Assembly: GCF_011386835.1 (NCBI RefSeq)
Contig: NC_088797.1
Coordinates: 91,894,264-91,958,263 of the forward strand
Direction: 5' to 3'
DNA from: Chrysemys picta bellii
Lineage: Eukaryota; Chordata; Testudines; Emydidae
DNA length: 64,000 nucleotides
The position numbers and the translations under genes were made by a program. A model generated the notes under the pieces. That model was not told the origin of the DNA, made no database searches, and saw nothing but the letters and a program-made list of their open reading frames with translations. How positions within the stretch are numbered: position 1 is the first letter of the stretch; every line of letters begins with the position of its first letter. Below are positions 34,806 through 47,422 of this stretch, one piece after another.

Positions 34806-35122
34806 GAGGTTACTTACCCTTGATGGTAAATGGAATTCTTTGAGATGTTTGTTCCTATGGGTGCTTCACTCTCCACCCTCCTTCCCTTCTGCTTTGGAAT
34901 CTGGGCTTGATAGGACTTTGTGGAAGAAAAGGAACGAAGAGTAATTCTTCTGACTCTGCTGTACATACTCTCAGTACGGGGCACAAGGATAGTTAGGGTG
35001 CATGTAGAGATTGAACATCACTGCTACCAAAATTCTCGTGGGGGCAAGCACACCTGAAATATAGCACCCATAGGGACAAAGATCTCCAAGGAATCCAACT
35101 ACTGCACAGGGTAAGTAATCTT
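34806..35122. repeat. Inverted-repeat element, possibly a DIRS terminal repeat
   Basis: The left arm gaggttacttacccttgatg and on to 34865 is an imperfect inverted match, about 60 bp, to 35063-35122 (ending gggtaagtaatc). The arms share gggtgct...agcaccc and a core resembling ttctttgagat. It lies 1 kb downstream of the DIRS-like coding remnant in the same interval. The link to DIRS terminal repeats is inference. Confidence 0.5.
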
Positions 35123-36956
35123 TTTTTTTTTTTTTTTTTGGCAGTAGATTTTGAGAGTGTTTGAATCGAGGGCTTTGGTTTAGACCATTTAAAACATAGA
35201 AAGAGCCTTGAAGTTTCAAGTTAAATCTGAAATTCTCCATAATTCTGGGTTATTTAGGATCAGGGATTTTGATTTTGGCCCATGTGTACTAGAAACAGAA
35301 AGCTAATTTAGATCAGCCATACCTGATTCGATAAGAGATTTCCCTAAAAAAGTGAATGGCAGATTAATGAATTATCATGTGCTACTTCAATGGCCTGTTT
35401 TACTTCTGTCTTTTAGAACATATAACCAACCCATTAAGTGCACTGTAATAATTCTGTATATTTAAATCACGTATACCCTGCAACAAAGCATCTGATTTCT
35501 GCTGCATTTTGGTATTGAATTCTGTGACATACTGGAAATTCTCTGCCACATTCAAGTTAAAATATTGATTAAATATGAAAAAGAATAACACATACGTTAT
35601 TCCTTTGCTCAAATTATTATTTGTCCTTTGTATATATTACGGTCCTATAATCAATCCTGTAATCCTATAATAAAAGATGGTCAGAAATTACAGATGTTTT
35701 CTCTATTACATAATTCAGAAGAATCAAATTTAGGCCCTGATCTTGTAATCAACTCCTCAAAGATGGACCCTTGCATTTAGATAGGTCCTGTAGATTGTAA
35801 TTTTTGTATGAGTAAAGTATTTTCAGCAGCATGTTAGACTTTATCTCAGAATCTGTGTCTTATCCTGTCCCATTGAATACAATGGGAACTTTACAGTGCA
35901 ATGGGCACAGGATGAAGCCTGATATAATTAGTTACCACAGCAAAACCACCATGGTTGTTAGCATGATGTGGAGTTTTCTGATAAAAGATCAATAATGAAA
36001 TAATTAACAATGCTGAAATTTCAATTGTCATCACTATGTTTCAGAGTTAACATCCTGTTAAAATGAATTGTACTGTTCATACATCTCAGAGCTGATTTCA
36101 GGCTGTTTGAAAACTCAGGAAGAGACTTCTTTGGTTTACAGTTGATTAACATTCATCAGGCTTTCTTTACAAACATTGAAGACTAGAATCTTGAAACATA
36201 GATGTAAGGTTGGATTCTAGAGCAGAATCCTGCTACAGTAGATGGAGTGAAGAGTGACAGAATGTACATAGGGTTGGATATGTTTTTTGTAAGTAAGCTG
36301 GAACGTAGTGATATGATTTTAGTCCTAGGCCTTTTGCAAGTTTTTTTTAATCGTATACTACTATATAAGCATAGCATCTGTATCTGAGTTATCTTCACTG
36401 TGTAAGACATAAATGAGAGTGGTCACAGGGATCAGAAAGTAGCAGCTACCACAGAGTCTTCAAAATAACTTACTTGTTATACTTCTCAATGAACATAATT
36501 AGATTAGAGAGCCAGCAGCATATGTATCATCTCTCTATGTCCCTTGTCACAGTCATTGATGAGATGAAGCTGTTCAGCAAGGGATCATTTATTTAATATT
36601 TTTAAAGTCTAATTTATATTCATGCAGATGTTCTGACTTTAATTAATTTAGGCCTGCATATAACCTTGCCCTTTACACAGAAAAAATCCGTTCATGTTAG
36701 GCCACAGTTAGACTTAGCAGTATTTATCTGCTCTTCAGTTTTGTAAGTTCATGTGTGGATATTTTACATTTGCTTAATACATTGACCTTTAACTACTATG
36801 AATAAGAATATGAGAAGGGAGAGTTAAATTCTATAGAGACAAACCTCAACATGACGTAAAGCCATGATGCTCAGTATTTCTTTCACCAGAGCCTGCAGAA
36901 TCCACCCATGGTTTCCTATCAGTATCCACCAAAATCTCAAAGGTCATTTGTGGTCA

Positions 36957-37793
36957 TGTCAGGGTACAGACGTGGGGACCCGCATGAAAGACCCCCTAAG
37001 ATTGTTTCTACCAGCTTCGGTTTAAAAACTCCCCAAGGCACAAATCCTTCCTTGTACCTTGGATTAGGTAATGCTGCCACTACCAAGTGATTTAAACAAA
37101 GATTTAGGGAGGGCCACTTGGAGCCCTACCTTCCCCAAATATCCCCCCAAGCCCTTACACCCCTTTTCCTGGGCAGACTTGAGAATAATCCCCCAAGCTC
37201 CTACACCCCCTTTCCTGGGGAGGCTTGAGAATATATCCTCACCAATTGGTACAGGTGAACACAGACCCAAACCCTTGGATCTTAAAACAATGAAAAATCA
37301 ATCAGAAGAAGAATTAAAGAAAAAAGGTGAAAGGAGTACCTCTGTAAGATTAGAATGGAAGATAATCTCACTTGCAATCAGATTCAAAACACAGAGGGTT
37401 TCCCTCTGGGCAAAACTTTAAAGTTACAAAAAGAAAACCAGGAATACCCTCCCTCTCAGCACAGAGAAAATTCACAAGGCAAAATAAAAGTAAATCTAAT
37501 GCATTTCCTTGCTAAATACTTACTAACCCTATAGGAGTTGGATTTCTTGCTTCTTTGATCTTGCTCCGGCCAAAGCCACACGGAACAGACAGAACAAAGC
37601 CTTCCGGCCCCTTCTCCCCACCCCCAGATTTGAAAGTATCTTGTCCCCTTATTGGTCCTTTGGGTCAGGTGCCAGCCAGGTTCTTGAGCTTCTTAACCCT
37701 TTACAGGTAAGTGGATTTGGTGCCTCTGGCCAGGAGGGATTTTATAGTACTGTATACAGGAAGGTTGTTACCCTTCCCTTTATAGTTATGACA
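36957..37793 (-). mobile_element. Solo LTR with 5-bp duplication
   Basis: It begins tgtcagggta and ends ttatgaca (TG...CA), flanked by ggtca at 36952-36956 and 37794-37798. The minus strand is the likely sense because cctgtaaagggttaa and the segment around it then align in the same sense as in the LTR at 23814. The interior has two similar units around cttgagaata / tttcctgggg. There is no coding region. A 5-bp duplication fits an LTR retrotransposon or old endogenous element; the family was not verified. Confidence 0.75.
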
Positions 37794-37937
37794 GGTCACA
37801 ATGGACTTTGGGAGAGGTTTGAATAGTGGTGGGTCAGGTGCTGAGTAGAGGGACTCTAGTGATCCTGATGCTGGATGGGAAGGCTTTGTAGGTGGGGGCA
37901 CTTGATCTTCCGTCCCCCATCCCCTGAAATAGTGTAA

Positions 37938-38032
37938 TGCCGACAGACCCCGGTCGTCGTCGAGTGGGATTGAATGTCTGGAGATTAGTGCATGAGCTAA
38001 AAGCCAACTGGCTGTTAGTTAAGACTGTAGAA

Positions 38033-38071
<39 letters not shown>

Positions 38072-38140
38072 TCTCAGTGCCACTAGATGGGACAGAACAC
38101 CACACCAGCAGGTGTGTGGGTTATACTAGCACCCAGCTTC
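37938..38140 (-). repeat. tRNA-like SINE repeat, copy 2
   Basis: Shares tgccgacaga, tgagctaaaagcc and tgccactagatgggacagaa with copy 1 at 3310-3800. Part of the tRNA-like region, including the A-box half, is deleted, and a (CT)n run replaces the tail of the middle part. It confirms that copy 1 is a dispersed repeat. Confidence 0.6.
38037..38068. repeat. (CT)n microsatellite
   Basis: A run of about 16 TC units inside the SINE-like copy, where copy 1 has a short pyrimidine stretch tatctctcttta. It probably grew from it. Confidence 0.9.
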
Positions 38141-40110
38141 AGGACAGCACTGCTCCACAGCATCTTGAAGTGCTACTTCCCTTTCCCCTAAAAGCTCTGT
38201 GGGGGTGAGGGAATAGGAGGATGAGGAGATGCATTATAATTGTGTTACGGTTGGATGGAGCAAAGTGGCATACAATGTAGGGCATACCATTTATGACAGG
38301 TAGTTTAGTTATAAATTGTGAAAATTTGAAATTTCAATGTTGTTTGTAGATTTGTAGACTATGTATATAAATTTCAAATATAAAGAGAGTGTTAATGGAA
38401 TAAAAAGTAATTTACTCTCATTAATATATTCAGGGAACTTCTGATGATTTCACCACACACTGGTGTCTGAGAAATAGAGTCTAAATACCATTCTAATACT
38501 TATTTTATTAAACATTTCACTATGTACCTATAGCTATGTCCTAATTGTCACATTCTTTCTTACTTTCTTATTCTAAAGTCGGTACTAGTGGAACATAAAG
38601 GAAAAACTTTACTGTGAAGATTATGCAGTACGGCATAGACAGAACATTCTGTATTTAAAATTCATCTCTGGATCTCGGCTAGATATGATGACATTTCCTA
38701 ACTGCTATCTTCAAAAACACCTAGTAAAACAATTATAAAGTAATTCACTATTAATGTTAGAATAGTTAATTGTATCTGATTCTCATTCGGTAGTACAATA
38801 TGTTGTTGACAACCAGCTAGACATAGTGTTTCCAAAAGTTTCACCTTTAATAACAATGAATCAAATAGATGAAATATTGTATTTAGGAATTTAGGGTCAG
38901 TACTTAACAGATAAATGTAAATATTCACGCGGAAAGTGAAGATCATAGGCTAAATGGAGTCATAAATAAAATGCTGGCCTTACTCCTCTGAGATGACGCT
39001 TCCTGCCTAACCTAATAAAGATCTCTTCACAACTAGTAACTGCATACTGAGGATAATGTGGCTAAGCATTTGGAAATAATTAATCCTATTAAACATATTG
39101 TGTCCAAACTAGCAGGAATTTGCAAGACAATGGCAAATGCCAGCAGGACTGATTCAACTCACAGCAGGATTTTTCAAACTTTTTTTTATAGAATGGGACC
39201 ACATGTTAATAGAGAAATTGTTTTATAAACTCGTTCCCTGCTTCCCGTTTGTGATTGTGTGCACCCCCTGGCGCACCTCCCCCTTTTGTGATCATAAAAC
39301 TCCTTGTGGTAACTAAACAAGTATGTAGGTGAAATTAGGGGAAAATATTAATGAATTCTTATCCATCTTAGTGTGATGTAGTAGCTGCAAAAAAGAACAG
39401 CCAGTACCACTGAGTGCTTCACAGATTAGAGTTTTGGAACTGCTTTTCTACAGATTATAATGCCCTGAACTGTTCTTAGACTCTGTTGGAAACAATTTTC
39501 ATATAAAAATAATACATTGTATATGACCAAAATATGTGATTCTTTAAGAAAATCGGTGAAACTTCATTTTCATCTTTAAAAATGGTTAATTATCTCTGTA
39601 GTTACAAAATGTTAACTAAATAAGACTAAGTGAATTTGCTAAATTTATATTTTGCTACAGTTTTTTATGTCAAAACCAATTTTGATTGTCTGAAATGTAA
39701 TATCACATAACTATACGCTTGTATGCTAAATGGTATTTACTATGGAAAGTACTCTGTTAGGATAGTTATTTTCTTTCATAAGACTGATTCTCATAACTCA
39801 TACTTGACTTTAGCTCTCAAAATATTAAGCTATGACTAGAAAGGTTTATATATAAAAGTTTGTAAATAAAGGATGACTGGAGTATCCCATAGTCTGAATT
39901 CAAATATATATTGTTTAGAAATCTATATCTCAGTAGATCATGTCAGTTCTTGTCCCCTTCTCTAGCTGCTTTAGGGTCACTCCTGCAGTGCAAAGTAGCT
40001 GGATCCATATCACTGCAGATATACAGGTGTCTAGTGCCTCATGCAACTTCCGATTAACCAAGGCTTAGACCTAAACCCAAAACCCCGGGCCATTTTTGTT
40101 GCCTCTAAAC

Positions 40111-40421
40111 CAGGGGTAGGCGACCTATGGCACGTGTTCCGAAGGCAGCACGCGAGTTGATTTTCAGTTGCACTCACACTACCCGGGTCCTGGCCTCCGG
40201 TCCAGGGGGCTCTGCATTTTAATTTAATTTTAAATGAAGCTTCTTAAACATTTTAAAAACCTTATTTACTTTACATACAACAATAGTTTAGTTATATATT
40301 ATAGACTTATAGAAAGAGACCTTCTAAAAATGTTAAAATGTATTACTGGCACGCAAAACCTTAAATCAGAGTGAATAAATGATGACTTGGCACACCACTT
40401 CTGAAAGGTTGCCGACCCCTG
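40111..40421. mobile_element. hAT-type MITE (caggggt family)
   Basis: The ends caggggtaggcgacc and ggttgccgacccctg are inverted repeats (13 of 15). The flanks ctctaaac (40103-40110) and ctctagac (40422-40429) form an 8-bp duplication with one mismatch. The interior is AT-rich and non-coding. This family differs from the cagggccgg MITEs. Confidence 0.85.
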
Positions 40422-40979
40422 CTCTAGACTAAAGTATTACCCCTGCCAAATTCATGAATCAGGCTGCAAAAAATCACAAGAATGATTTAAAATCATGAGA
40501 CTTTTAAAAAATAATAATTTGGAATTCTTTTGGTTTGTCTTTTGGTTTCTAAGACTTTAAAGTACACGCTAGTCGCATTTTTAGGCTATTTGTTGCAACC
40601 ATGAGAGCAAAAATTGTGCCTCTTTTTAAAAGAAAGCTGAGATTCTCACAATCACATGACTCCACATGTTATGAGAGTTAACAATAATGAGATTTGGATT
40701 TGTGGTCCTATTTTAACTTGAGTTAATTTCTTGCCAGTGAACATAGTTATTAACACAGTTGTAAATCGTGGTCTGGATACTCCACAAATGTTTGTTCCAG
40801 TACACAAATGTTTTTGTGATTTACCTCAGAATTAAAAATTGGCTGACTTCGGGGTAAACCACAAATATTTGTGCCCTGAAACAAGTGTGTCTAGAGTCGC
40901 ATTTACAATTGTGCTAGTTAAGTTAATTGCCAATCATTTAGTTCAGGTTAAAATGGGACCAACAAATTCTTGTCTAGGC

Positions 40980-41995
40980 TGTAACACTAAGTAACCCTGT
41001 ATTCATGCCCTACACGCTACTGCAATAATATCTGTATAAAATATTCCTCATGAGAATTCCATATGAAAGCTTATAACACACTGGTTACTAATATCATTGT
41101 AAAATATATTTGTTAACATTATATGTGAAGTTATGAATTCCCTCTCTAGGATATTATTAGAACTTGGTAAAGATCAGACAGCCCAGCTTAGGTAAAGGTG
41201 ATAAATAGGTCTTTCCTAGACAAAGGAATGTGGGTTTATTTCAGTTTACATATTAGTAGTAAACAAAGCCATCAGGGTAAACCAGCAGTGGTTATCCTGA
41301 TCCTGAACTTGAGAGACAATATTAACAAGGCTCCTGCACCTCAGAGACAGACACGAGATTGAATCCCCAAGAGGCCTTCCTGCTTGCTTTATAAGACTAA
41401 AGCAACCCCTTTGGGGATATAAGGAACAGAGAGAGCTTCCATCTTTTATCCTTCACATTAGGAGACAAAGAAAGCAAGCAATTTGATATCGGTGCCAGGT
41501 CCTGGCCAGACTGGTCAATAAAAGCTGGAAAGGAGATTATGGATGAGAGAAAAATGATCTTGAACTAAGACTGTATCTTGCTAGATTAAGTTGTAGGTTT
41601 TTAGATTAATATTTTCACTTTTATTTGCTTTTGTAGCCATCTCTGCCTTTTTATTTTAATTGGTATCACTTAATCCATGCTCTTTTGTTAATAAACTTGC
41701 TCTGCATTCATTATAAATCACAGTGCTGTGTAAGTTCAATAGAGTGTGTGCTTCTAGAAAGGTAACAGGTTGAAGTGTTTTACTGTCTCTGTAAAGGTCC
41801 AGTGAGAGAGACTGGTCCCTGCGGTAGGACGATTTGGGGGCAAGTTTGGGGCTGGAAGGGTACTAGGTCAGCCTGCAAGGAGTAACCAGGTTGAGCAAAA
41901 TCAGGGTGAGGCTTGTGGGCTGCTAGCAGGTTGTTGGGGTCAGAGCTCTGGACCAAAGCTGCACAGCCACAAGACATCCAGGTTCACAAGACAGA
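40980..41995 (+). mobile_element. Probable solo LTR (boundaries uncertain)
   Basis: Begins tgtaacactaag, has a poly(A)-type signal aataaacttg near 41690, and about 0.3 kb of GC-rich sequence follows. I recognise the general layout of a long endogenous LTR, but found neither matching flanks nor a sure 3' end. No internal gene is attached. It could instead be an old composite repeat. Confidence 0.4.
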
Positions 41996-44409
41996 CAAAC
42001 ATACTGTGTCCAGTCTCAGCAAGGCTTCCTTCTAGTGACATCATTGTGGCAAGGTGTGGCAGACATCAAGGAAATGCCAAAAGACCTGTGAACCTTGGCA
42101 CATTATCCTACTGTTGATTTAATTGTTAGCCTCACCCACCCTTACATACTTAAAGTCTATAGGACCAGACCCTCAGCTGATGTAAATTAGAACTATGACA
42201 ATTTACAGCAGGTATGGATCTGATCCATAACATTTAGACGGGTATCCTAGTTACTTGCTTAAACTTGCTTTATCATTTTGTCAAACCATTTATCTGAGGG
42301 CTGTTATCACAGATAAATAGCTTCAGTATTTTCTTATTTTTCTACTTATGAGATTATAATGCTCCTTTCAATGATCAGTGGTGTATATTTGTACATAAGT
42401 GTGTTAACACATATTTTTATACACCAAATAATTTAAATGATGGCTCACTAAATGTATAGTATATTATAAATTAGGATCCTAAATACAACATGGATAACAA
42501 AGGGCATTTAATTATTTTATTTATTTATTAAAAAGAGAGAGGGAACAGAGGAGGGATTCTCCTTCCCACTACAACCCCTGTACACTGATATAAAACCTCT
42601 TAACTGTCCAGGGGAGAATTTGCCTAGCACAGGCACTCCATAAGACATTTGTAGGCTACCTCACACAGGACCTCTTGCAAACCCCAGTGTAGGGGACAGG
42701 GTCATGGGATATGAAGTTATGACCATTCTGAGCACCTCCACGTTGCAGTGCTACCCCTAGGCAGCCCAGGAAGAGCAACTGTAACTTAGAAGAGCTTTGA
42801 GCTACTTTTATTTATGCACCAGCCCAGAATCCCAGGACTCCTCCTTTTCTCCCTCCAGAGCTCCACCTGTGTGTGCTTCTCCTCCAAGAGGAGCAGCACA
42901 TAATCCCTCCCCAGTTATTGGATAATATTTAGAATACAGCAGTAGTGTTGATGGTATGTATTTATCCCTGGCTTACGTCCATTGACTTCAGTCAATGAAT
43001 TTTGGATTAAGTTGGTTTTGTGTCTTTTATATGGATAATAATAAAATCAATAGGGTGGGAATTTTACTAGACAAAGTATATGTAATTTTTATTAGGGGAA
43101 CTATTGCAGGATTTTATTAGAACGGTTTTTTTTTTAACCTTGGATTGTTGAACTAGTATGTAGCAATGCACAGAGGGACTATGATAAATTAATATTGGGC
43201 CTTATTTTGATCTCTCACCAATTTAAATAGGTGCAACCGCATTGACTTCATTCACAGAACATCTGATTATTTGCATGCTGCTATAAATGAGATAAGAATC
43301 AGGACCAAGCATTGATATTCCTGTGAAACTTGTACAATAAGTGTATGTCCAGAGACATACACAACTGATTTTACAAAATGAGCATTCACGGCTCTCAGGA
43401 AACAGGGTCCAAATATTAAGATTTTGGGCTGTCATTTAAAGTGAGCTCCATTAAAATATAGTAATCTTTCGAAAATGTTATTTCCTTGTTAGAGAGAGAA
43501 ATAAACTTTACACAGTTTAATTTAGTAGTTTAATTTTCTACAGCAATAAATCTTTTTCCAGATTACTATTGTTACCTTAATGAGGGCTGACTGTAATCCA
43601 GTTAGCAGCTGTTTAATTGCTATCATGTGGCTCTGGTTTAAACTAAAGCCATTTGAGCACATGCCGCAGCCTCACGCACATCTGACATGGATTAAGACTG
43701 TGGAAATACAGCTTACTGCTACTATCTCAGCTAAAATCCCAATACCATATTCTGTATTTCCTATATGCTTACTTATCCTAAAACAGATTTTTTAATTTAT
43801 TTTGCGTTTCCAAGTTTTAGTTTTCTCATCAACTAGCTGATGTCATCACCTTTTCTGGTAATTCTCCAGTGTCTCATCCACTGAGATCTTTCTTCACAAA
43901 ACCAAATTACGTACATGGGAGTAGAAGCACTTTCAAACTAAGTAGACACAGATCAGATGCAGGTAGTAAGACGCTGATTACAAAGATGTGTTAACTATAG
44001 ATAGATCATTATAATGTTGCAGCCACTACTGCTTATTGAATTGATGTAGTACAAGGGGGAAAATGTGTGCTTTTTCTTGTTAACCATTTTAATTAACTTT
44101 TAATTGATTTCTAGGAAGATAAATTGTTTCATTATAGTGTCTCACACTGAACACTTTGGTAGGATTTTAAACATTCATGAAAACTTCCTGATAGTAGTGC
44201 TGATAATCAGTGATTTTTATGTTTTGTTATTTTCCTCAACTTCTGTAGGTTCATTTATAAATGTAAACAAATGAAGCTACCTTGCTCACAAAATACACTT
44301 ACCTTACATGACCTTATTCACCATGACTTCATTTAATTAACAGGGAGGAAAGAGAACAGGCCAACACTCAAACTATGTTAAGACCCTAGCAGTCAGTATG
44401 AGATGATTA

Positions 44410-44597
44410 CACCTCTACCCCGATATAACGCTGTCCTCAGGAGCCAAAAAATCTTACCGTGTTATAAGTGAAACCGTGTTATATTGAACTTGCTTTGATC
44501 CGCCTGAGTGCGCAGCCCCGCCCCCCCAGAGCGCTGCTTTACCGCATTCTATCCAAATTCATGTTATATTGGGCCACGTTATATCGGGGTAGAGGTG
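44410..44597. mobile_element. Mariner/Tc1-type MITE with 21-bp perfect termini
   Basis: cacctctaccccgatataac at the left is exactly complementary to the right end over 21 bases. TA flanks both sides (44408-44409, 44598-44599). TA target duplication fits Tc1/mariner (pogo/Tigger-like) transposons. 188 bp, non-coding. Confidence 0.85.
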
Positions 44598-44977
44598 TAT
44601 CTGAATTGCATGCCCTCTAATAAAAAATGAAATGGACTCCACTTATATGTAGGCAAGTTTATTTTGCTAATATTTAGAATATCATGTGTATGGGTTGGAT
44701 GCACTAGTAGGAGTAAAATAATGTTACCCAAAACTTGAACTAAATCAAATAATCACAAACGTTGGATTACTATTTTAAAGTATTTTTTTCATGTTGGTTC
44801 ACTTCTTTGCTTGCTAAGATGGAAGTGGAAGTGTAAAGTATAAAAAGAGAAGCCCAAGTCAGTCTCATGGAATAGTGTTACAGGCCTGTTTGGAATTAAA
44901 ATGCCCAATTCTGTGTTGCATTCCACTCCAGGGCAATTTTTCAGACTGGAGTAATTTAGATAAAGTTTGAAGTATCT

Positions 44978-45188
44978 TGACAGGTTTCAGAGTAGCAGCC
45001 ATGTTAGTCTGTATCCGCAAAAAGAACAGGAGTACTTGTGGCACCTTAGAGACTAACAAATTTATTAGAGCATAAGCTTTCGTGGACTACAGCCCACTAT
45101 GCATCCGAAGAAGTGGGCTGTAGTCCACGAAAGCTTATGCTCTAATAAATTTGTTAGTCTCTAAGGTGCCACAAGTACTCCTGTTCTT
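44978..45188. repeat. Fold-back PLE pseudo-LTR with 12-bp duplication
   Basis: Nearly the same as the unit at 22989-23200: the head gacaggtttcagagtagcag is followed by a palindrome centred near tgcatccgaagaa. Flanks tttgaagtatct at 44966-44977 and 45189-45200 are identical. The core reads ccgaaga rather than ctgaaga, so the hammerhead core is damaged. Two such copies with different flanks show this is a mobile unit, not a one-off palindrome. Confidence 0.85.
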
Positions 45189-46963
45189 TTTGAAGTATCT
45201 GGAATTTGTGGTGCTTATCTGGACTAATTTCAGCTTTCTCCTGAATATTCATCTATATCTCCTGTATCATACTCTGAAATTCCTAACTTAGAAAAATTTA
45301 TCTAGCAAAGTTTGCAGACCCAACATTTAAAAACTAGTACATTTTTTTTGTTTTCTCTAGATTTCAGTTTACCATGTGAATGAAAATTATTCACAGTCCT
45401 CAGTGTAACTGTAAGAACTATTTTGAGTGCTAAAATCAGTAACCTAGCACACTAGGGATTTTATGGTCTGAGTCATCCTAAATCCTATTTTAAATTACCT
45501 CAAAGATATTTAAACATTTGTGAGATGATGCCAAGGAAATGTACAAAAACATGCTTGCAAATAGTGCTATCAGCAAATGTAGAATAAACCTTTCATGACA
45601 ATGTTACTGTCTTGGTCATGTAAATACCAATCAAGTTTAAAGAACATAACTAGTAAATAAACTATAAAAATGAAATGACGCTTCAAGGAGAAAGTGTTTA
45701 AAATTACTAAAATATTAAGAGTTGTAACAATAAATTAAAACACATCAGTTACCTCACTGAACACACCATTATTCATTTCTTGTATGCAGCCTGGATTCTA
45801 TGACACTTGCAATGAAATTGGAGTTTTCCTATTGATTTTTAGTAGGAGCAGAAATGGGCTCTTGAATACTTTTCTTCAGATTGAGCATCTCATAAGACAT
45901 AGACCCAGATTCTTAGTTGTGCTATTGGGCATTGCTAAGGCAGGGAAATCTCAGAGGTCAATTTTCCATTGGCCTAGTACTTGGTATAGTTTAGAGCATT
46001 CAGTACATTGCCATTAAGAGCAGTTATGTCCGTCAGAGATCACAACAACACAGCAGTATCCTGCTATGTCTCTACACTCGGTGCTTGAAGATGGGTTGCA
46101 TAGGATGTGGCTATTCCAGTTTTACATCAAATTGGGACTCCCCCATATTGGAGGAATTCTCAGCTGGGAAAATCCTAAGGCATTATGGCCCCATTGCTCC
46201 AGTGGACTGCTTCAAAGGGTTGCAAGCATGGGGTAAGAGTCTAGCTGATATGCTCTTTCCTCAGTTTGAGCATATGAATTCCCTTAACAGTAACTGAAGT
46301 CAGAGACTTGCAATACAATGCACACATTCTCTTGTGGTTGCAGCAACATCTAGGTAAAGAGGGGCTGAGTTAAAGGCATTATGGCAACTGAGATACGCCC
46401 TTCCGCTCTCTTTTGATTAATGCTATAACTTAAATGCCTTTTAAAATGTATTTTTTGTGTTTAATTATACTATACCATGGTCAAACACATCATCAATATT
46501 GTCTGCTACAACAAGTTAATAGAATTTTTGCCAAGGCTGGTAAATGCCATGATTTTGCAAAGCTGCATCTAAGGAATAGTATTCAAAAATAATTAGTTTT
46601 CAACAGTAACATTTTTTGCTCAGAAGTACGTTGAAGAGGACAAGAGGTGCTAAATTTAGATCTTTATGTAATATGTTGAAAGTGTTGATTGTAAATAACT
46701 CATTGTGACTAGTGAAACAAGGCCTGTTACATGTGTTGTTCAAAAGAATTAAGAAGTCATCAGACCCAGTGAAGAAAGTTTAACAACAATCACAAGCTTT
46801 GATGTAATATACATGGCCAAAATAAGCTTCCCCACTTTCCCAGATAATCCCTTCCATACTTATTCCAACAGTTTTCATAAACTAAATTAATACTATATAG
46901 AAAGTAACAATATGAAATTTTTCATGTCAGGTAAGTGGAAACTTGAAACTCATCCGCAAACCA

Positions 46964-46996
46964 CTGAAGTCAATGGAACGATTCCATTGACTTCAA
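46964..46996. repeat. Palindrome with the ttgacttcaatgg core
   Basis: ctgaagtcaatggaa, a 3-nt loop and ttccattgacttcaa (14 of 15 paired), 120 bp before the exon at 47117. It is one of several short palindromes with this core in the window. Confidence 0.7.
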
Positions 46997-47116
46997 TGTC
47001 CTTTGGATTCTTTTATATTAGAAAGTCGAATAAAAGGCTCACTGATCATGTCTGAATCTAATCCACATACCTTTCAAATGTATTTTAAAACAATATGTCT
47101 TTTTCTTTTATTTTAG

Positions 47117-47422
47117 GCTACAGACCCAGATGCTGCAGTAAATGGCCAAGTACATTACAGCTTGGTAAACTTCAACAATATTTTCCGCATCACATCAAAT
47201 GGTAGCATTTACACAGCAGTTAAACTGAACAGAGAAACAAGGGACTATTATGAACTTACTGTTGAAGCAACAGATGGAGCTGTGGACCCCCGCCGTTCAA
47301 CATTAACTCTGGCAATCAAAGTTCTGGATATTGATGACAACAGCCCTATGTTCACTAATGCCTCCTACACTGTCTGTGTTCCAGAAAATCTACCACCTGG
47401 CACAGTCTTCCTGCGAATAGAG
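47117..47422 (+). CDS. PCDH15: Protocadherin-15-like exon (cadherin repeat EC7 to start of EC8)
   Basis: A 306-bp exon encoding 102 residues, phase 0 at both ends; acceptor ttttattttag, donor gtaagg. It contains [35 protein letters not shown] and [12 protein letters not shown], typical cadherin-fold strands with a DPD and an LNRE calcium motif. The linker [10 protein letters not shown] then leads to the next repeat with the VPEN motif and TVFLRIE at its start. It continues directly from ...GQVR of the exon at 4292. EC numbering (7 and 8) is from memory. No stop, indel or loss of calcium-binding residues is visible. Confidence 0.9.

Larger units (their letters stand above)
4421..47116 (+). other. 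PCDH15: 42.7-kb intron of the cadherin gene
   Basis: Donor gtaagt at 4421 and acceptor ttttattttag ending at 47116. It is filled with mobile elements listed separately. Stretches where I recognise no gene or clear repeat are 4845-6687, 8661-11446 (9590-9990 may be an old repeat), 13750-14839, 20903-22452, 24735-28034, 30581-31110, 35123-36951, 38141-40102, about 42000-44407 and 45201-47116. Some of these contain short sauropsid-type palindromes with the core ttgaagtcaatgg. No additional cadherin exon was found. Confidence 0.75.
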
